Below, piece after piece: positions 28,936 to 38,144 of a stretch of 64,000 bases of DNA (the stretch's first letter is position 1; the number at the start of each line of letters is the position of its first letter). Under the pieces are notes generated by a model, which did no database searches, had not been told where the DNA came from, and worked only from the letters and a program-made list of their open reading frames with translations. The stretch comes from Acinetobacter sichuanensis (GTDB taxonomy: Bacteria; Pseudomonadota; Gammaproteobacteria; Pseudomonadales; Moraxellaceae). Location: NCBI RefSeq assembly GCF_003024515.2, contig NZ_PYIX02000002.1, forward strand, positions 186,001 through 250,000. Direction: 5' to 3'. A program made the position numbers and the translations under genes.

Positions 28936-28956
28936 AAATGGCGTCAAAATTAAATT

Positions 28957-30186
28957 TTATTTAACCAGTTTACGTAAGTCTTGTGTTAAATCGAGATATT
29001 TTTCCATCTCAAATACTGATTTTTTACTGATCAACTTTTTGAGATGACGCATATCTTTAGCAGCATTTACTGTAATTCCAGCAACGATTTGACTGTCGCT
29101 GACACCAAACATCACAAAAGAATTTTCAGAACCTTGAGCAACATCCATTTCACCACGAATATGCCATTGCGATGCAGCCATATCACCAACAAATTGGAAG
29201 TTAATCTCCAATTGGTCTGTCCAGAACCATGCAGGATTTGGCGTAGGATGTTCAACATTCATCACATGACGTGCAAAAATACCTGCTTGGAGATTAGCAT
29301 TTTCCCAAGTTTCCACACGAGCATATTGACCATTGGCACGTAACTGAGTCGCCACATCGCCTGCCGCATAAATATCAGGATGTGAAGTTTGACAGTTTTC
29401 ATTGACTTGAATAGCAAAATCGACGTTTAAGTTTGCATCAATTGCAAGCTGTGCATTTGGAATAATCCCAATACCATAAACTACCGCATCTGCACGAAGT
29501 TCTTCACCATTTTCAAGGATGACCACAACTTCTTCACCATCAAGCTGACAGCCAGCAATCTTGGTTTCAAGACGGACGTCAATGCCTTTTTGACGATGTT
29601 GTGCAAGCAGAAACTCACTCAGAATAGTTGGTGAGCAACGTCCCATTACCATTGAACCCATTTCAATCACAGTCACCTGACAGTCTTTGAAACGTGCTGA
29701 TGAAGCCAGTTCTAAACCAATCACGCCACCACCGATTAAAATAATACGGCGACCTGCTTGTAAAACAGGAACCAAAGCTTGTGAATCTTCAAGATTACGC
29801 AAGGTATAAACGTGTTTACCTAATGCATCGAAATTTGGTAAACGACGTGCAGCTCCACCAGTCGCAAGCAACAACTTGTCATAGGCAAGCACTTCACCAT
29901 TTTTTAATTCAATATTGTGGGTTTCAGGATTGATTTTCACCACGCCATTGCCACGAATAACATCGACATTCAACTGCGCCAGTTTCTCGGCTGAAAGAAT
30001 CTCAATTTTGGTGTCTTCAGGTTTAAGGATCACATCTTTCGAAAGCGGTGGACGTTCATAAGGCAAATGTGCTTCATCCCCAACAAGGATGATTTTACCT
30101 TCATATTGATGAGCGCGCAGTTCAATGATGGCACTTGCCCCTGCTTGTCCTGCACCTACAATGACGATGGTTTCGATGTTACTCAT
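28957..30186 (-). CDS. hcaD: Ferredoxin reductase of the phenylpropionate dioxygenase system
   Basis: A 409-residue FAD- and NADH-binding reductase that feeds electrons to the Rieske ferredoxin. The FAD dinucleotide motif is VIVGAGQAGASA near the N-terminus; the NAD motif is LIGGGVIGLELASS about 140 residues later; GDVATQ marks the second FAD contact. This is the BphA4/HcaD architecture. The start at MSNIET is chosen because AAGGTG lies seven bases upstream; a GTG three codons earlier lies within the end of mhpB. One base separates it from the mhpB stop, so the two are coupled. It is the last gene before a strong terminator. Confidence 0.9.
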   Translation of the reverse strand: MSNIETIVIVGAGQAGASAIIELRAHQYEGKIILVGDEAHLPYERPPLSKDVILKPEDTKIEILSAEKLAQLNVDVIRGNGVVKINPETHNIELKNGEVLAYDKLLLATGGAARRLPNFDALGKHVYTLRNLEDSQALVPVLQAGRRIILIGGGVIGLELASSARFKDCQVTVIEMGSMVMGRCSPTILSEFLLAQHRQKGIDVRLETKIAGCQLDGEEVVVILENGEELRADAVVYGIGIIPNAQLAIDANLNVDFAIQVNENCQTSHPDIYAAGDVATQLRANGQYARVETWENANLQAGIFARHVMNVEHPTPNPAWFWTDQLEINFQFVGDMAASQWHIRGEMDVAQGSENSFVMFGVSDSQIVAGITVNAAKDMRHLKKLISKKSVFEMEKYLDLTQDLRKLVK

Positions 30187-30187
30187 A

Positions 30188-31156
30188 TCATTCACCTTTT
30201 AATTCTGCCGATACAATGCCAAAACCTGCAATCCATTCACTGATCGCTTCATAGCAATGAATCGTCATATCGTATTGCCCTAATTCTGCTAGTGCTGCAA
30301 AAGCTGCCATCCAAGAACGGACTTCTTGACCGCCACGACCACCTTCTTTACGAATATCGTCTTCAGTCATTTTCTCAATACTTGCAAAATCAGCATGTTT
30401 GAATAATTCAAGTAGGCTTGCATCCCATTCAGGATTTAAGGGTACTGAAACAGATTTATCACCTGCTGCCAACCGCTGACCCACGGAAATGATTTTTGCC
30501 TGACGTGCTTGACGAGCTTCCGCTGTTGGATGACGACCACAAATCAAAAATTCTTCCACTTCAGGCGGTACTGCACCCATTTGCGGAGTTGGTGGATCAT
30601 GTGAAAGCCCGCCTGTCCCTAAAATAAGAACACGCTCATTTTCAAGATTCAGCGATTTAATAAATTGACCAACAGCACGACCTAAAGCCAAAGTACGTTT
30701 AGTTGTTGGCATGGGTGCTGCTGCACCATTGATAAAAATTGGAATCGTTGGATAACGATCTAGTTTCCCATCGCATAAAAAATGTAAAGGTTGAGTCACA
30801 CCATGATCTGCTTGCATACGATATGAATAAGCAACATCGACACCTTCATCCAAAACTTTACGTACTAGACCTAGCGCAGTTTGTTCAGGCACATCAATTT
30901 TGGCATGGTCTTTACCATAATCCCAATCCCCTGCTGCTGTGGCACGTATACCCACACAGAACGATGGCATCAAGTCATAAAAGAAACCATTAAAATGGTC
31001 AGGACCAAAAGTAATGATTAATGTCGGATTATAGGCTTGAACTTCAGTAGCCAACTTTTCAAATGTTGCACGAACCACTTCTTCCTGACGTTTTTCGGCA
31101 GGTGAAGCAAATTCCATTAATGGGCTATGCGAAGCACAAATAAGTTTAACGGTCAT
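30188..31156 (-). CDS. mhpB: 2,3-dihydroxyphenylpropionate 1,2-dioxygenase
   Basis: A 322-residue class III (LigB-type) extradiol ring-cleavage dioxygenase that opens the catechol ring meta to give 2-hydroxy-6-oxonona-2,4-dienedioate. The iron and acid/base residues are in ASHSPLMEF (N-terminal His), FGPDHFNGFFYD, QADHGVTQPLHFL and LSHDPPTPQMG. This is the MhpB pattern; the related class II BphC-type enzymes lack it. The frame is open 20 codons upstream, but I use ATG 31156 since GGAG lies six bases before it. Although mhpB belongs to the mhp operon in E. coli, here it is joined to hcaD. Confidence 0.93.
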   Translation of the reverse strand: MTVKLICASHSPLMEFASPAEKRQEEVVRATFEKLATEVQAYNPTLIITFGPDHFNGFFYDLMPSFCVGIRATAAGDWDYGKDHAKIDVPEQTALGLVRKVLDEGVDVAYSYRMQADHGVTQPLHFLCDGKLDRYPTIPIFINGAAAPMPTTKRTLALGRAVGQFIKSLNLENERVLILGTGGLSHDPPTPQMGAVPPEVEEFLICGRHPTAEARQARQAKIISVGQRLAAGDKSVSVPLNPEWDASLLELFKHADFASIEKMTEDDIRKEGGRGGQEVRSWMAAFAALAELGQYDMTIHCYEAISEWIAGFGIVSAELKGE

Positions 31157-31189
31157 GTTGGACTCCGAAAGAGAAGTAGTGGCAATACT

Positions 31190-31440
31190 TCTTAATCTCC
31201 CCTCTTGCACAGCCATACTGTTCAGATTTTAAAAAGAGGGAAACTAATACACAAAAGTGAATTTAATTTATTAATTAGACTTATTACGTAAACCATAAAA
31301 TGTTCAGATTTTAAATTTGAGACATATTTAAAAATGTCTCGGGCGTTCCTTCTTCCTTCGGGAGAAGGCTAGGATGAGGGGCTCTAAAAAAACCTCTCCC
31401 TAACCCTCTCCTAACAGGAGAGGGAACACTCAATATTGAT
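31190..31440. repeat. Cluster of REP-like elements between hcaB and mhpB
   Basis: This gap holds at least two hairpin elements. One begins TTAATCTCCCCTC and ends AAAGAGGG(A)AAC, a diverged or interrupted form of the family at 8.9 and 46.8 kb. A second has CTTCCTTCGGGAGAAGG and then CCTCTCC-containing sequence ending in CTCTCCTAACAGGAGAG (31403-31423 region). The region splits hcaEFCB from mhpB-hcaD. I see no gene in it. Confidence 0.6.
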
Positions 31441-31482
31441 CTAAATCAATCTGAAAATTACTTTAGTGATCTAGTAAACCCA

Positions 31483-32298
31483 TCACTCATCAAAAAAACC
31501 CGCACGAGGTTGACGCAAACCACGAATTCCCAAACCACACTCAGCATTAATTAAAACACCTGTAAGCGGTCGGTTATTAGCACGAGATGCAAGTAAGACA
31601 TATGAACCTGTCATATCTTCAGGTTCAGGTAAAAAGTTCAGTGGCATACCACGTGCAATTTTTTCAGGGTCACGTGCATCTAACAAACCAAGATTTTCCT
31701 GACCTAATGATGCAGCACCTTTGATATTGACATTCATACCTGATGGTGCGACCGCATTGACACGCACTTTCGGTGCAAGTTCATATGCCAATTCTTTCAT
31801 CACCCCCACACCTGCATGTTTCGATGCTGTGTAAATTGGTCCACCACCTGCGGAATACAGTGCAGAGTTAGACAGTGTAAAAATGATTGAACCTTCAGAT
31901 TTGACCAACTCATCTAAAGCTGCTTTTGCACCTAAAATCAAAGATTTGGTGTTAATCCCCATAATCTCATCAAAGGCTTTTTCCAACTGTTCACCGCTCA
32001 TATTGACGATGTCAGCATAGTGATCCCAAATACCTGCATTACCAATAAAGCAATCCAGTTTTCCAAATCGCTCAATCGTGGCATTCACTGCTTTTACATT
32101 ATCCGCAAAGTTGGCAACATCGCCGACGACAGTGACAATCTGATCCCCAAAGCGCTCATTCAGTGCATCCACTTTAGCTTGTGAACGTTGTAATACCGCT
32201 ACTTTTGCACCTTCTGCAAGGAAACGCTCCACCAAAGCCAAACCTAGACCTGAACCGCCCCCTGTAATCAGTGCAACTTCACCTTCGAGCCAACCCAT
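31483..32298 (-). CDS. hcaB: cis-dihydrodiol dehydrogenase of phenylpropionate/cinnamate
   Basis: A 271-residue short-chain dehydrogenase that oxidises the cis-dihydrodiol to 2,3-dihydroxyphenylpropionate (or the cinnamate analogue) with NAD+. The cofactor motif is ITGGGSGLG, the NAG motif GNAGIWD, and the catalytic set is Ser in TLSNSALYSAGGG with YTASKHA (Tyr and Lys). The family marker IWD and C-terminal NAECGLGIRGLRQP fit BphB/HcaB enzymes. AGGAG lies seven bases before the ATG, and the hcaC stop is two bases upstream. Confidence 0.92.
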   Translation of the reverse strand: MGWLEGEVALITGGGSGLGLALVERFLAEGAKVAVLQRSQAKVDALNERFGDQIVTVVGDVANFADNVKAVNATIERFGKLDCFIGNAGIWDHYADIVNMSGEQLEKAFDEIMGINTKSLILGAKAALDELVKSEGSIIFTLSNSALYSAGGGPIYTASKHAGVGVMKELAYELAPKVRVNAVAPSGMNVNIKGAASLGQENLGLLDARDPEKIARGMPLNFLPEPEDMTGSYVLLASRANNRPLTGVLINAECGLGIRGLRQPRAGFFDE

Positions 32299-32300
32299 GC

Positions 32301-32627
32301 TTATTCTCCTGACATTTCCACGTATAAGGCACCATCTTCAACAATCACAGGGAATGTTTGAATTGGATCTGTTGCAGGCAAGCACAGTGCTTGACCTGTT
32401 TTCAAACAGAAACGCGCTGAATGTAACGGACATTCCACTGTGCCATCATCTTCAAGATAGCCTTCAGACATCGACGCATTACCATGTGAACAACGGTCAT
32501 TCATCGCAAAGAAATCACCACCATTGTTGAATACTGCAAGTGCTTCAATGCCATTTACACCACAATCTACTTTGAGTGCTTCGCCTTCATCCAACTCGTC
32601 GATTTGGCATACAAAAATTTTGTTCAT
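32301..32627 (-). CDS. hcaC: Rieske ferredoxin of the dioxygenase system
   Basis: A 108-residue Rieske [2Fe-2S] protein. The cluster ligands are Cys46, His48, Cys66 and His69 (DRCSHG and ECPLHSARF). The protein carries electrons from HcaD to the HcaE/HcaF oxygenase. Its ATG overlaps the hcaF stop by one base (TAATG). Length and motif spacing fit BphA3/HcaC-type ferredoxins. Confidence 0.93.
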   Translation of the reverse strand: MNKIFVCQIDELDEGEALKVDCGVNGIEALAVFNNGGDFFAMNDRCSHGNASMSEGYLEDDGTVECPLHSARFCLKTGQALCLPATDPIQTFPVIVEDGALYVEMSGE

Positions 32628-33145
32628 TAGAAAAAGATACTCAAGTTATGTGAGTTGTAAGTTGCTTGATCTAGCATGATCTTACGATTAAAGATTTGGA
32701 ATCCTAAGCCATCTTCCACTTTACGCAGTTTGTCGTGACGCTTACCGCAGTAGATGGTGACATCTTTTTCTTTCTGCGTGCGGTAAAGTAAATACGTCAC
32801 ATAAACATCGTATTCATCTGCAATATCAGTGGCTTCAATGATGACATTTGACACCATATGCGTTGTACGTGAAGGTGGTTCTTCTGCCCAAGCCATCCCC
32901 GTTTCTAAACGGGCAACACGGCGTTCTAACAAATCTTTAGTGTCGTTAAATACCCATGTTGTTGGTGGCTCAACTGAACGACGACGGTCACGTGTTTGTG
33001 CATTTGGAGTAGTACGTAGCGTATAAGAAATATCTTCAGCTAAAGTAGCTAACCAATCGCGGAATTTCCAATCATCAAGCAATTTGGCTTCACGATAAAG
33101 AAACTGACTAATTTGATGTTGAAGTTCTAAACTGATCTGACTCAT
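32627..33145 (-). CDS. hcaF: Phenylpropionate dioxygenase, small (beta) subunit
   Basis: A 172-residue beta subunit of a ring-hydroxylating dioxygenase. It has the family's [27 protein letters not shown]-terminal helix/strand and the [30 protein letters not shown] sheet (regions). It has no cofactor and helps fix the oxygenase hexamer. Its ATG overlaps the hcaE stop (ATGA), so synthesis is coupled to the large subunit. Length is usual for HcaF. Confidence 0.93.
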   Translation of the reverse strand: MSQISLELQHQISQFLYREAKLLDDWKFRDWLATLAEDISYTLRTTPNAQTRDRRRSVEPPTTWVFNDTKDLLERRVARLETGMAWAEEPPSRTTHMVSNVIIEATDIADEYDVYVTYLLYRTQKEKDVTIYCGKRHDKLRKVEDGLGFQIFNRKIMLDQATYNSHNLSIFF

Positions 33146-34509
33146 TTGATTAGCTCCTTCTCATATTCGTCAGCTGCTTTTTCCACGTCTTCCCATTTTT
33201 CATGAATGAGTAAATCTGCCCAACGGCGGTACATACCACGCGCTGCTGTTTCAGAGAAAATATAGTTGGTAATCCCCGGAATGCCATCTTCACGGACTTT
33301 CTCATTCCCTTTACCCATTTCCATGATTAAACGGTTTTGACGCGCTTTATAACCACGTAATACTTTTTGAATTTCGATCCAGTTTTCAGAGTCATCTTGC
33401 TCAAGGAAACCTGCAGGACCGAATGCACGTGTTGCTGAACGTTCAAATGCTTCTTTTACTTCTTGTGAAGCTTCAGCATCTGCAATACAGAATGCCCATA
33501 CTTCTGTTTTATTTGGACCACGTGGATGCCAGACACGAAGTGTCGCTGTACCGTTCAACCAAGACATCGTTGGGAACATCGTGTTGTGACCTGCCAAACG
33601 CAAAGCACGCACCTCACCTAAACGTTCTTTTACTTCTTCATATGTTTCACGGAAATAGTTGGCAACTTCACCATCGACCCAGACGTTTGCGTCTGGTTTT
33701 TCTGTGAAGAAAAAGCCTGAACCATGACCACGTGAACCATATTGGATGGCATCTTTTGCTGTTTCCCAAACTGGACGAGCGGTTTGAGCTGCACCTAATT
33801 TTTTCGATGAGTCATCATCTGGTTTTGCACCCAAAACCTGAATCGCAGATGCATGTGAGAACAAAGCATGGTATTGGTCAGATGCGAACTGTTCAGCAGC
33901 AAATTTCCAATTACACTCGATTTCCCATTTGTGTACACCGCCAATGATTTCTGTCCCACCTGAACGACGGTCAACGACACCATCTAAATACCAAGCGATA
34001 TCACCCATGTATTCTTCTAAATCTGGTGTGGTTTCATCCCAACATCCGAAAATTAAGCCTTTGTAAGATTTCACACGGTTGACTTCAATCAAACCCCATT
34101 TTTCTTTACATGCACCTTGTGGAAAAGCTCGGTCTTCTAATGGAATATCTTTTAAAGAACCATCTGTGCCATATGACCAACCATGATATGGGCAAGTAAA
34201 TGCACGTGTATTACCACAGTCTGCAAAACTCACACGCATAGACCGATGACGGCATTGGTTTAATAATGCTTTGATTGAGCCATCTTTTTGACGAACCACG
34301 ATAATTGGATCTTCACCCATGTAGGTATTGAAAAAATCACCTGCCTTTGGAATTTGGCTTTCATGGCAAAGGAATAACCAAGTACGACCGAAGACTCTTT
34401 CGAGTTCGAGTTCATACAATTCTGGATCTGTATAAATGGATGGCGAGATACGTCCATTTTGTGCATCGACTAAAGCGTCGATTTCACGCACATCTATTTT
34501 TCCACTCAT
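33142..34509 (-). CDS. hcaE: Phenylpropionate/cinnamate dioxygenase, large (alpha) subunit
   Basis: A 455-residue Rieske non-heme iron oxygenase that adds O2 across ring carbons 2 and 3 of 3-phenylpropionate or cinnamate. The Rieske ligands are Cys86, His88, Cys106 and His109 (NQCRHRS and [10 protein letters not shown]). The mononuclear iron site region is [16 protein letters not shown], with the bridging Asp211 and the iron ligands His214 and His219. The assignment to phenylpropionate rests mainly on the neighbouring hcaB, mhpB, mhpC and mhpDEF; other arylalkanoates are possible. GGAG lies seven bases before the ATG. It is the first gene of the operon. Confidence 0.92.
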   Translation of the reverse strand: MSGKIDVREIDALVDAQNGRISPSIYTDPELYELELERVFGRTWLFLCHESQIPKAGDFFNTYMGEDPIIVVRQKDGSIKALLNQCRHRSMRVSFADCGNTRAFTCPYHGWSYGTDGSLKDIPLEDRAFPQGACKEKWGLIEVNRVKSYKGLIFGCWDETTPDLEEYMGDIAWYLDGVVDRRSGGTEIIGGVHKWEIECNWKFAAEQFASDQYHALFSHASAIQVLGAKPDDDSSKKLGAAQTARPVWETAKDAIQYGSRGHGSGFFFTEKPDANVWVDGEVANYFRETYEEVKERLGEVRALRLAGHNTMFPTMSWLNGTATLRVWHPRGPNKTEVWAFCIADAEASQEVKEAFERSATRAFGPAGFLEQDDSENWIEIQKVLRGYKARQNRLIMEMGKGNEKVREDGIPGITNYIFSETAARGMYRRWADLLIHEKWEDVEKAADEYEKELIK

Positions 34510-34680
34510 GAAAGCTCTCCTGCGACAAACGTGGGGTCACACACAAATTGACTCAACTTGTAAAAATCATCGCCGTTTGGAGCACTTTTAGGGAAATATT
34601 TATTTTGTTTTAATTAATATGTTTTATGGATTATTGAGTTAGGCTTTTTCTATATAAAATGACTGATCACTTCGATTTCG

Positions 34681-34699
34681 TCATTTATTTTCTAAATGA
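34681..34699. promoter_or_regulatory. Palindrome in the hcaE-hcaR spacer, candidate HcaR operator
   Basis: TCATTTA-TTTTC-TAAATGA is a 7-5-7 inverted repeat, which contains a T-N11-A core as LysR sites usually do. It lies about 170 bases upstream of hcaE and 90 bases upstream of hcaR. Confidence 0.45.
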
Positions 34700-34790
34700 T
34701 GCAATCATCTTCACCTCTTAGTTGTTTATAGATTATACTCAAGTGAATTCGTAGTAAGACATTTTTTGGATTACTCTTTGGAAAAGTTAT

Positions 34791-35696
34791 ATGGAATTAC
34801 GACACCTTAGATATTTCATTACTGTTGCTGAAGAACTTAACTTTAGTAAAGCAGCTTTGAAACTTTATACCGCCCAACCCTCTCTAAGCCAACAGATTAA
34901 AGACCTTGAAGAAGATGTCGGTGTTCGACTACTCAACCGCACTAAACGTAAGGTTGAACTGACTGAAGAAGGTGCTGTTTTTCTTGAACAAGCACGTTTA
35001 ACTTTAGCCCAAGCAGACAAAGCAATCGCTATGGCACGCCAAGTGTCCAAAGCCAAACAACAATTGCTGCGTATTGGATTTGTTCCTGTCGCAGAAATGA
35101 AAGTTTTTCCTTATGTATTGCCTAATTTACGTGTACAAAATCCAGAGTTAAAAATTGAATTACTCAGTTTAAATAATCTTGAACAAATGCGTGCAATCCA
35201 AAAAGGTGAGCTTGATGTTACCTTTACGCGCCATAATTTTCACAATGATGAAATTGAAAGTAAATTTGTTTTAAGAGAACCTTTAATCTTCATCTTACCT
35301 AAAGATCATCCCTTAGCAAAATATGAAAGAATCCCTGTTAAAGCATTGAATGGTATTGATTTTATCATTCCTGCTGAAGAGCAATCTGGGACATTACACA
35401 ATGCGATTTTAGACTTTGCTAAAGCCCAAGGAATTGAATTTAATATCGTGCAAAAAGCCGATAATATTTTGTTTAATATCAATTCAATTGGGATGGGTTT
35501 AGGCTGCACCATTCTTCCTGGTTATATTGCACCACTCACCATGAATAATACGGTGATTCGTCCTTTAGATGTTGAACTGCCTTATCTTGATTTGTATGTC
35601 AGTTATCGTAAAAATGCCAGTTCTATTTCTGTACAGAAGTTTATTGAACTGCTGACCAAGGTTTTTTACTTAGACATTAATCGAACAGATGATTAG
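34791..35696 (+). CDS. hcaR: LysR-family regulator, probably HcaR
   Basis: A 301-residue LysR regulator. The helix-turn-helix is clear in MELRHLRYFITVAEELNFSKAALKLYTAQPSLSQQIKDLEEDVG (region at 1-45), with the effector domain from about residue 90. The first motif MELRHLRYF and YTAQPSLSQQI match the BenM/CatM/HcaR branch. It is divergent from hcaE, the place of HcaR in E. coli, and likely activates the cluster with phenylpropionate or cinnamate as ligand. GGA lies nine bases before the ATG. Confidence 0.85.
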   Translation: MELRHLRYFITVAEELNFSKAALKLYTAQPSLSQQIKDLEEDVGVRLLNRTKRKVELTEEGAVFLEQARLTLAQADKAIAMARQVSKAKQQLLRIGFVPVAEMKVFPYVLPNLRVQNPELKIELLSLNNLEQMRAIQKGELDVTFTRHNFHNDEIESKFVLREPLIFILPKDHPLAKYERIPVKALNGIDFIIPAEEQSGTLHNAILDFAKAQGIEFNIVQKADNILFNINSIGMGLGCTILPGYIAPLTMNNTVIRPLDVELPYLDLYVSYRKNASSISVQKFIELLTKVFYLDINRTDD

Positions 35697-35982
35697 CATT
35701 TAAGCTGACTGCCAATCAACGCATCCATTGACTATTTATTTAAAAAATGGTGATGCCAATAAAATAGAGAACTTATTCACACTTTATAAAAACAAAAATA
35801 ATTGAATAAGGGATCGATTATTTCACATCAAATACGATTTTCAAGGTTGATTATTTTTTCATCCACGACTTAAAATAAAAAATATCGTACTTTAGCTACA
35901 ACTTAAGTCTAATGCATGTAAAAATACCCCTTAAAAGAAATGTAAAGAAAAAATATAAACTCATAGTGCAATGAGGTTTTTC

Positions 35983-36654
35983 ATGATTAAACATCGCTTG
36001 CAAGGTATAAAAATTGGGATCCAATCTCGCTTCTACTTCTTTATCACCTTTTTACTCACTGCAATTTTATTTATTTTTCTACATTTTACGACGCATTGGG
36101 CATGGTCAACTCAGATTTTACTCAGTTGGAATGTGTCTATTTTATGCTATTTAATCTTCACAATTCGTCTCTTATGGCGCACAGATCGTCACCATATTTT
36201 AAAACGCGCACAACAGCAAGATGCCAGTAAATGGATCATTTTATTGTTGGTATTTTTCACTTTAATTATGTGTTTTATTGCGATTGTGATTGAACTGAGT
36301 CATTTACCTCATCATGGATGGATTAAATCAGGGCATTTAGCTTTAAGTATATGTACCATTATTTTTGCGTGGTTATTTATGCATACTGCATTTGCGATAC
36401 ATTATGCGCATGATTTTTATTTGGCTATAGCAAGACATGAAGATGGCGGCTTAGATTTTCCTAAAACACCAGAACCAACCTATCCTGACTTTTTATATTT
36501 TAGCTATGTCATTGGCACCTCTGCACAGACTGCGGATGTCTCTATCGCTTCACGCTCAATGCGTATTTTAAATATTTTACATATCCTTTTGGCTTATGGC
36601 TTTAACACCACAATTTTAGCGATTTGTATTAATGTAGCAGCGAGTTTTATTTAA
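35983..36654 (+). CDS. DUF1345 family membrane protein
   Basis: A 223-residue membrane protein with five clear hydrophobic helices. The C-terminal signature is YPDFLYFSYVIGTSAQTADVSIASRSMRILNILHILLAYGFNTTILA (region), the best-conserved part of DUF1345. ATG 35983 is used because AGG lies nine bases before it; an ATG four codons upstream has no ribosome site. The function is unknown. It follows hcaR by about 290 bases on the same strand, but no link to the pathway is evident. Confidence 0.8.
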   Translation: MIKHRLQGIKIGIQSRFYFFITFLLTAILFIFLHFTTHWAWSTQILLSWNVSILCYLIFTIRLLWRTDRHHILKRAQQQDASKWIILLLVFFTLIMCFIAIVIELSHLPHHGWIKSGHLALSICTIIFAWLFMHTAFAIHYAHDFYLAIARHEDGGLDFPKTPEPTYPDFLYFSYVIGTSAQTADVSIASRSMRILNILHILLAYGFNTTILAICINVAASFI

Positions 36655-37048
36655 ATGAAGTGTAATGTTATTTCCTATTCTATCAATCAATTCAAAGCCT
36701 TAAAATCCCTATATTTAGTGCTTTTGCATTTTACGTGAATTAACCTAATCTGGTGATGCTATCGCAGGGCGACATGGATGTCGCCGTTGGGTGAAGGTTC
36801 ATGGACGAACCCCTCACCCAACAAAGGATTTTTGTTCCTTTTCATCCCTGAAAAGGAAGGCATTACCTACGCAAATAAATCTAAATTTTCGGTGGTATAT
36901 GCGGCAGTGCAAATAAACTTACTATTTAAAAACTCATATTTCACATCATTTAAACTACTAATTTTATTTACACGACGTTAACTTGCATCAATAAAAAAGG
37001 ACAGCTTTCACCATCCTCCATTTACTACACACAAAGTATTAAAAATAC
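36655..37048. other. Intergenic region with hairpin-array repeat
   Basis: A 394-base gap between the DUF1345 gene and mhpC. It contains the hairpin array described at 36768-36858 and a poor hairpin (AGGA...TCCT followed by TTTTTT on the minus strand, about 36996-37020) that may end the mhpC transcript. A short frame at 36778-36981 runs through the array and is not a gene. Confidence 0.5.
36768..36858. repeat. Array of three consecutive perfect hairpins
   Basis: GGCGAC-ATGGAT-GTCGCC (36768-36785), then TTGGGTGA...TCACCCAA (36787-36821) enclosing GGTTC-ATGGAC-GAACC, then TTCCTTTTC-ATCCCT-GAAAAGGAA (36835-36858). The first two loops are nearly identical (ATGGAT and ATGGAC). This looks like a dispersed Acinetobacter intergenic element rather than a terminator, since it sits far from both neighbouring genes. 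Confidence 0.7.
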
Positions 37049-37906
37049 CTATACACCACGTGCAGTTAAATAATCTTTAATTACCGTATTAAACTCTTCA
37101 GCTTTCTCAACTTGCGACCAATGACCACACTGACTGAAAATATGCGCATCTGCATGTGGAACAATATTTAAAATATCCCATGAACGAGAAACAGGAATCA
37201 CCACATCTTGCACACCATGAATCAACAATACAGGCACTGTAATGTCTTTCATTTTTTCAAAATCGAGTGGGAAATCAAAACGATCGCGATCACGTGCGCC
37301 AACCACTTCCATCAAACGATCAAAAGCATAGTCATTTTTTGCAGCCTCATAACGCACTTTCACTAACTCATCTGTAATCAAATCTTTGTTCACAACAAAC
37401 ATAGATAAAGTTTTTTTAATGCCTTCTTCTGTCAAAACAGGGTTTGCATGTGCTTTGAGTGCAGCAGTTTGTTTTGCACCACCTGTACCCATTGAAACAA
37501 TACCCAGTACACGCTCAGGATAATCAAGTGCTAATTGAAAAGACAACCATCCACCAAGAGAATTTCCAACGAGCCATGTTTTTTCAATACCTAAAGCATC
37601 TAAAGTACGAATAGCATGATCCACCCAAGCACGAATACCATAAGCAGTATTTGGTGCAACAACAGTTTGACCATAACCAATCGTATCAATCGCGATACAA
37701 CGTGCTTGCTCACCAATGTGTGGTAAGTTTAACCACCAGTTTGCGGCGGCAGAAACACCCGTACCAGAACCATGTAAAAATAGGATAGGCGTACCTTCCC
37801 CCACTTCATGATAATGCGTTAATTCACCTTCAGCAGTTTCAATCCATTTATCTTCTAAACCAAAGAATGAATCAGTTTTATAATCGGGGATTTGCACAGT
37901 GCTCAT
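37049..37906 (-). CDS. mhpC: 2-hydroxy-6-oxonona-2,4-dienedioate hydrolase
   Basis: A 285-residue alpha/beta-hydrolase that splits the ring-cleavage product into succinate (or fumarate from cinnamate) and 2-hydroxypenta-2,4-dienoate. The nucleophile is Ser116 in LVGNSLGGW, the oxyanion loop LHGSGTGVSAAANW, the acid Asp in IHGVQDVVIPV and the catalytic His in FSQCGHWSQVEKAEEF. The pattern fits MhpC/BphD enzymes. AGGA lies seven bases upstream. It lies apart from hcaD-mhpB, separated by hcaE-hcaR and a DUF1345 gene. Confidence 0.92.
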   Translation of the reverse strand: MSTVQIPDYKTDSFFGLEDKWIETAEGELTHYHEVGEGTPILFLHGSGTGVSAAANWWLNLPHIGEQARCIAIDTIGYGQTVVAPNTAYGIRAWVDHAIRTLDALGIEKTWLVGNSLGGWLSFQLALDYPERVLGIVSMGTGGAKQTAALKAHANPVLTEEGIKKTLSMFVVNKDLITDELVKVRYEAAKNDYAFDRLMEVVGARDRDRFDFPLDFEKMKDITVPVLLIHGVQDVVIPVSRSWDILNIVPHADAHIFSQCGHWSQVEKAEEFNTVIKDYLTARGV

Positions 37907-38102
37907 ACTTATTCCTCGTACAGCCTAATCGATGGGTTGAATCCATTTAAAACACATCTATACAGATTCAAATTGCCTAATTTACAGCTTTATATTACAT
38001 GCTTCACAAGCACAAACTGATACTTATTAACGATGACAAACTACAAAATAACGATAATTTAAATATTTGTTTTACAACAACTTTAATTAAATATAAAAAA
38101 TA

Positions 38103-38133
38103 AAATCGCGCTATTTCAATAGCACGATTTTTT
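38103..38133. terminator. Terminator after the OprD-type porin gene
   Basis: AAAATCGCGCTATT and AATAGCACGATTTTTT (one mismatch) pair around a two- to three-base loop, with an A run on one side and T run on the other. It lies ten bases past the porin stop on the minus strand. Confidence 0.8.
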
Positions 38134-38144
38134 AAAATGATAAA

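Noticed and set aside
28823..29047. 74-residue plus-strand frame before hcaD
   Set aside because: It covers the hca terminator palindrome and overlaps the end of hcaD; the protein is low in complexity.
36778..36981. 67-residue plus-strand frame near the DUF1345 gene
   Set aside because: It runs through the three-hairpin repeat, has no ribosome site and shows no protein-like pattern.
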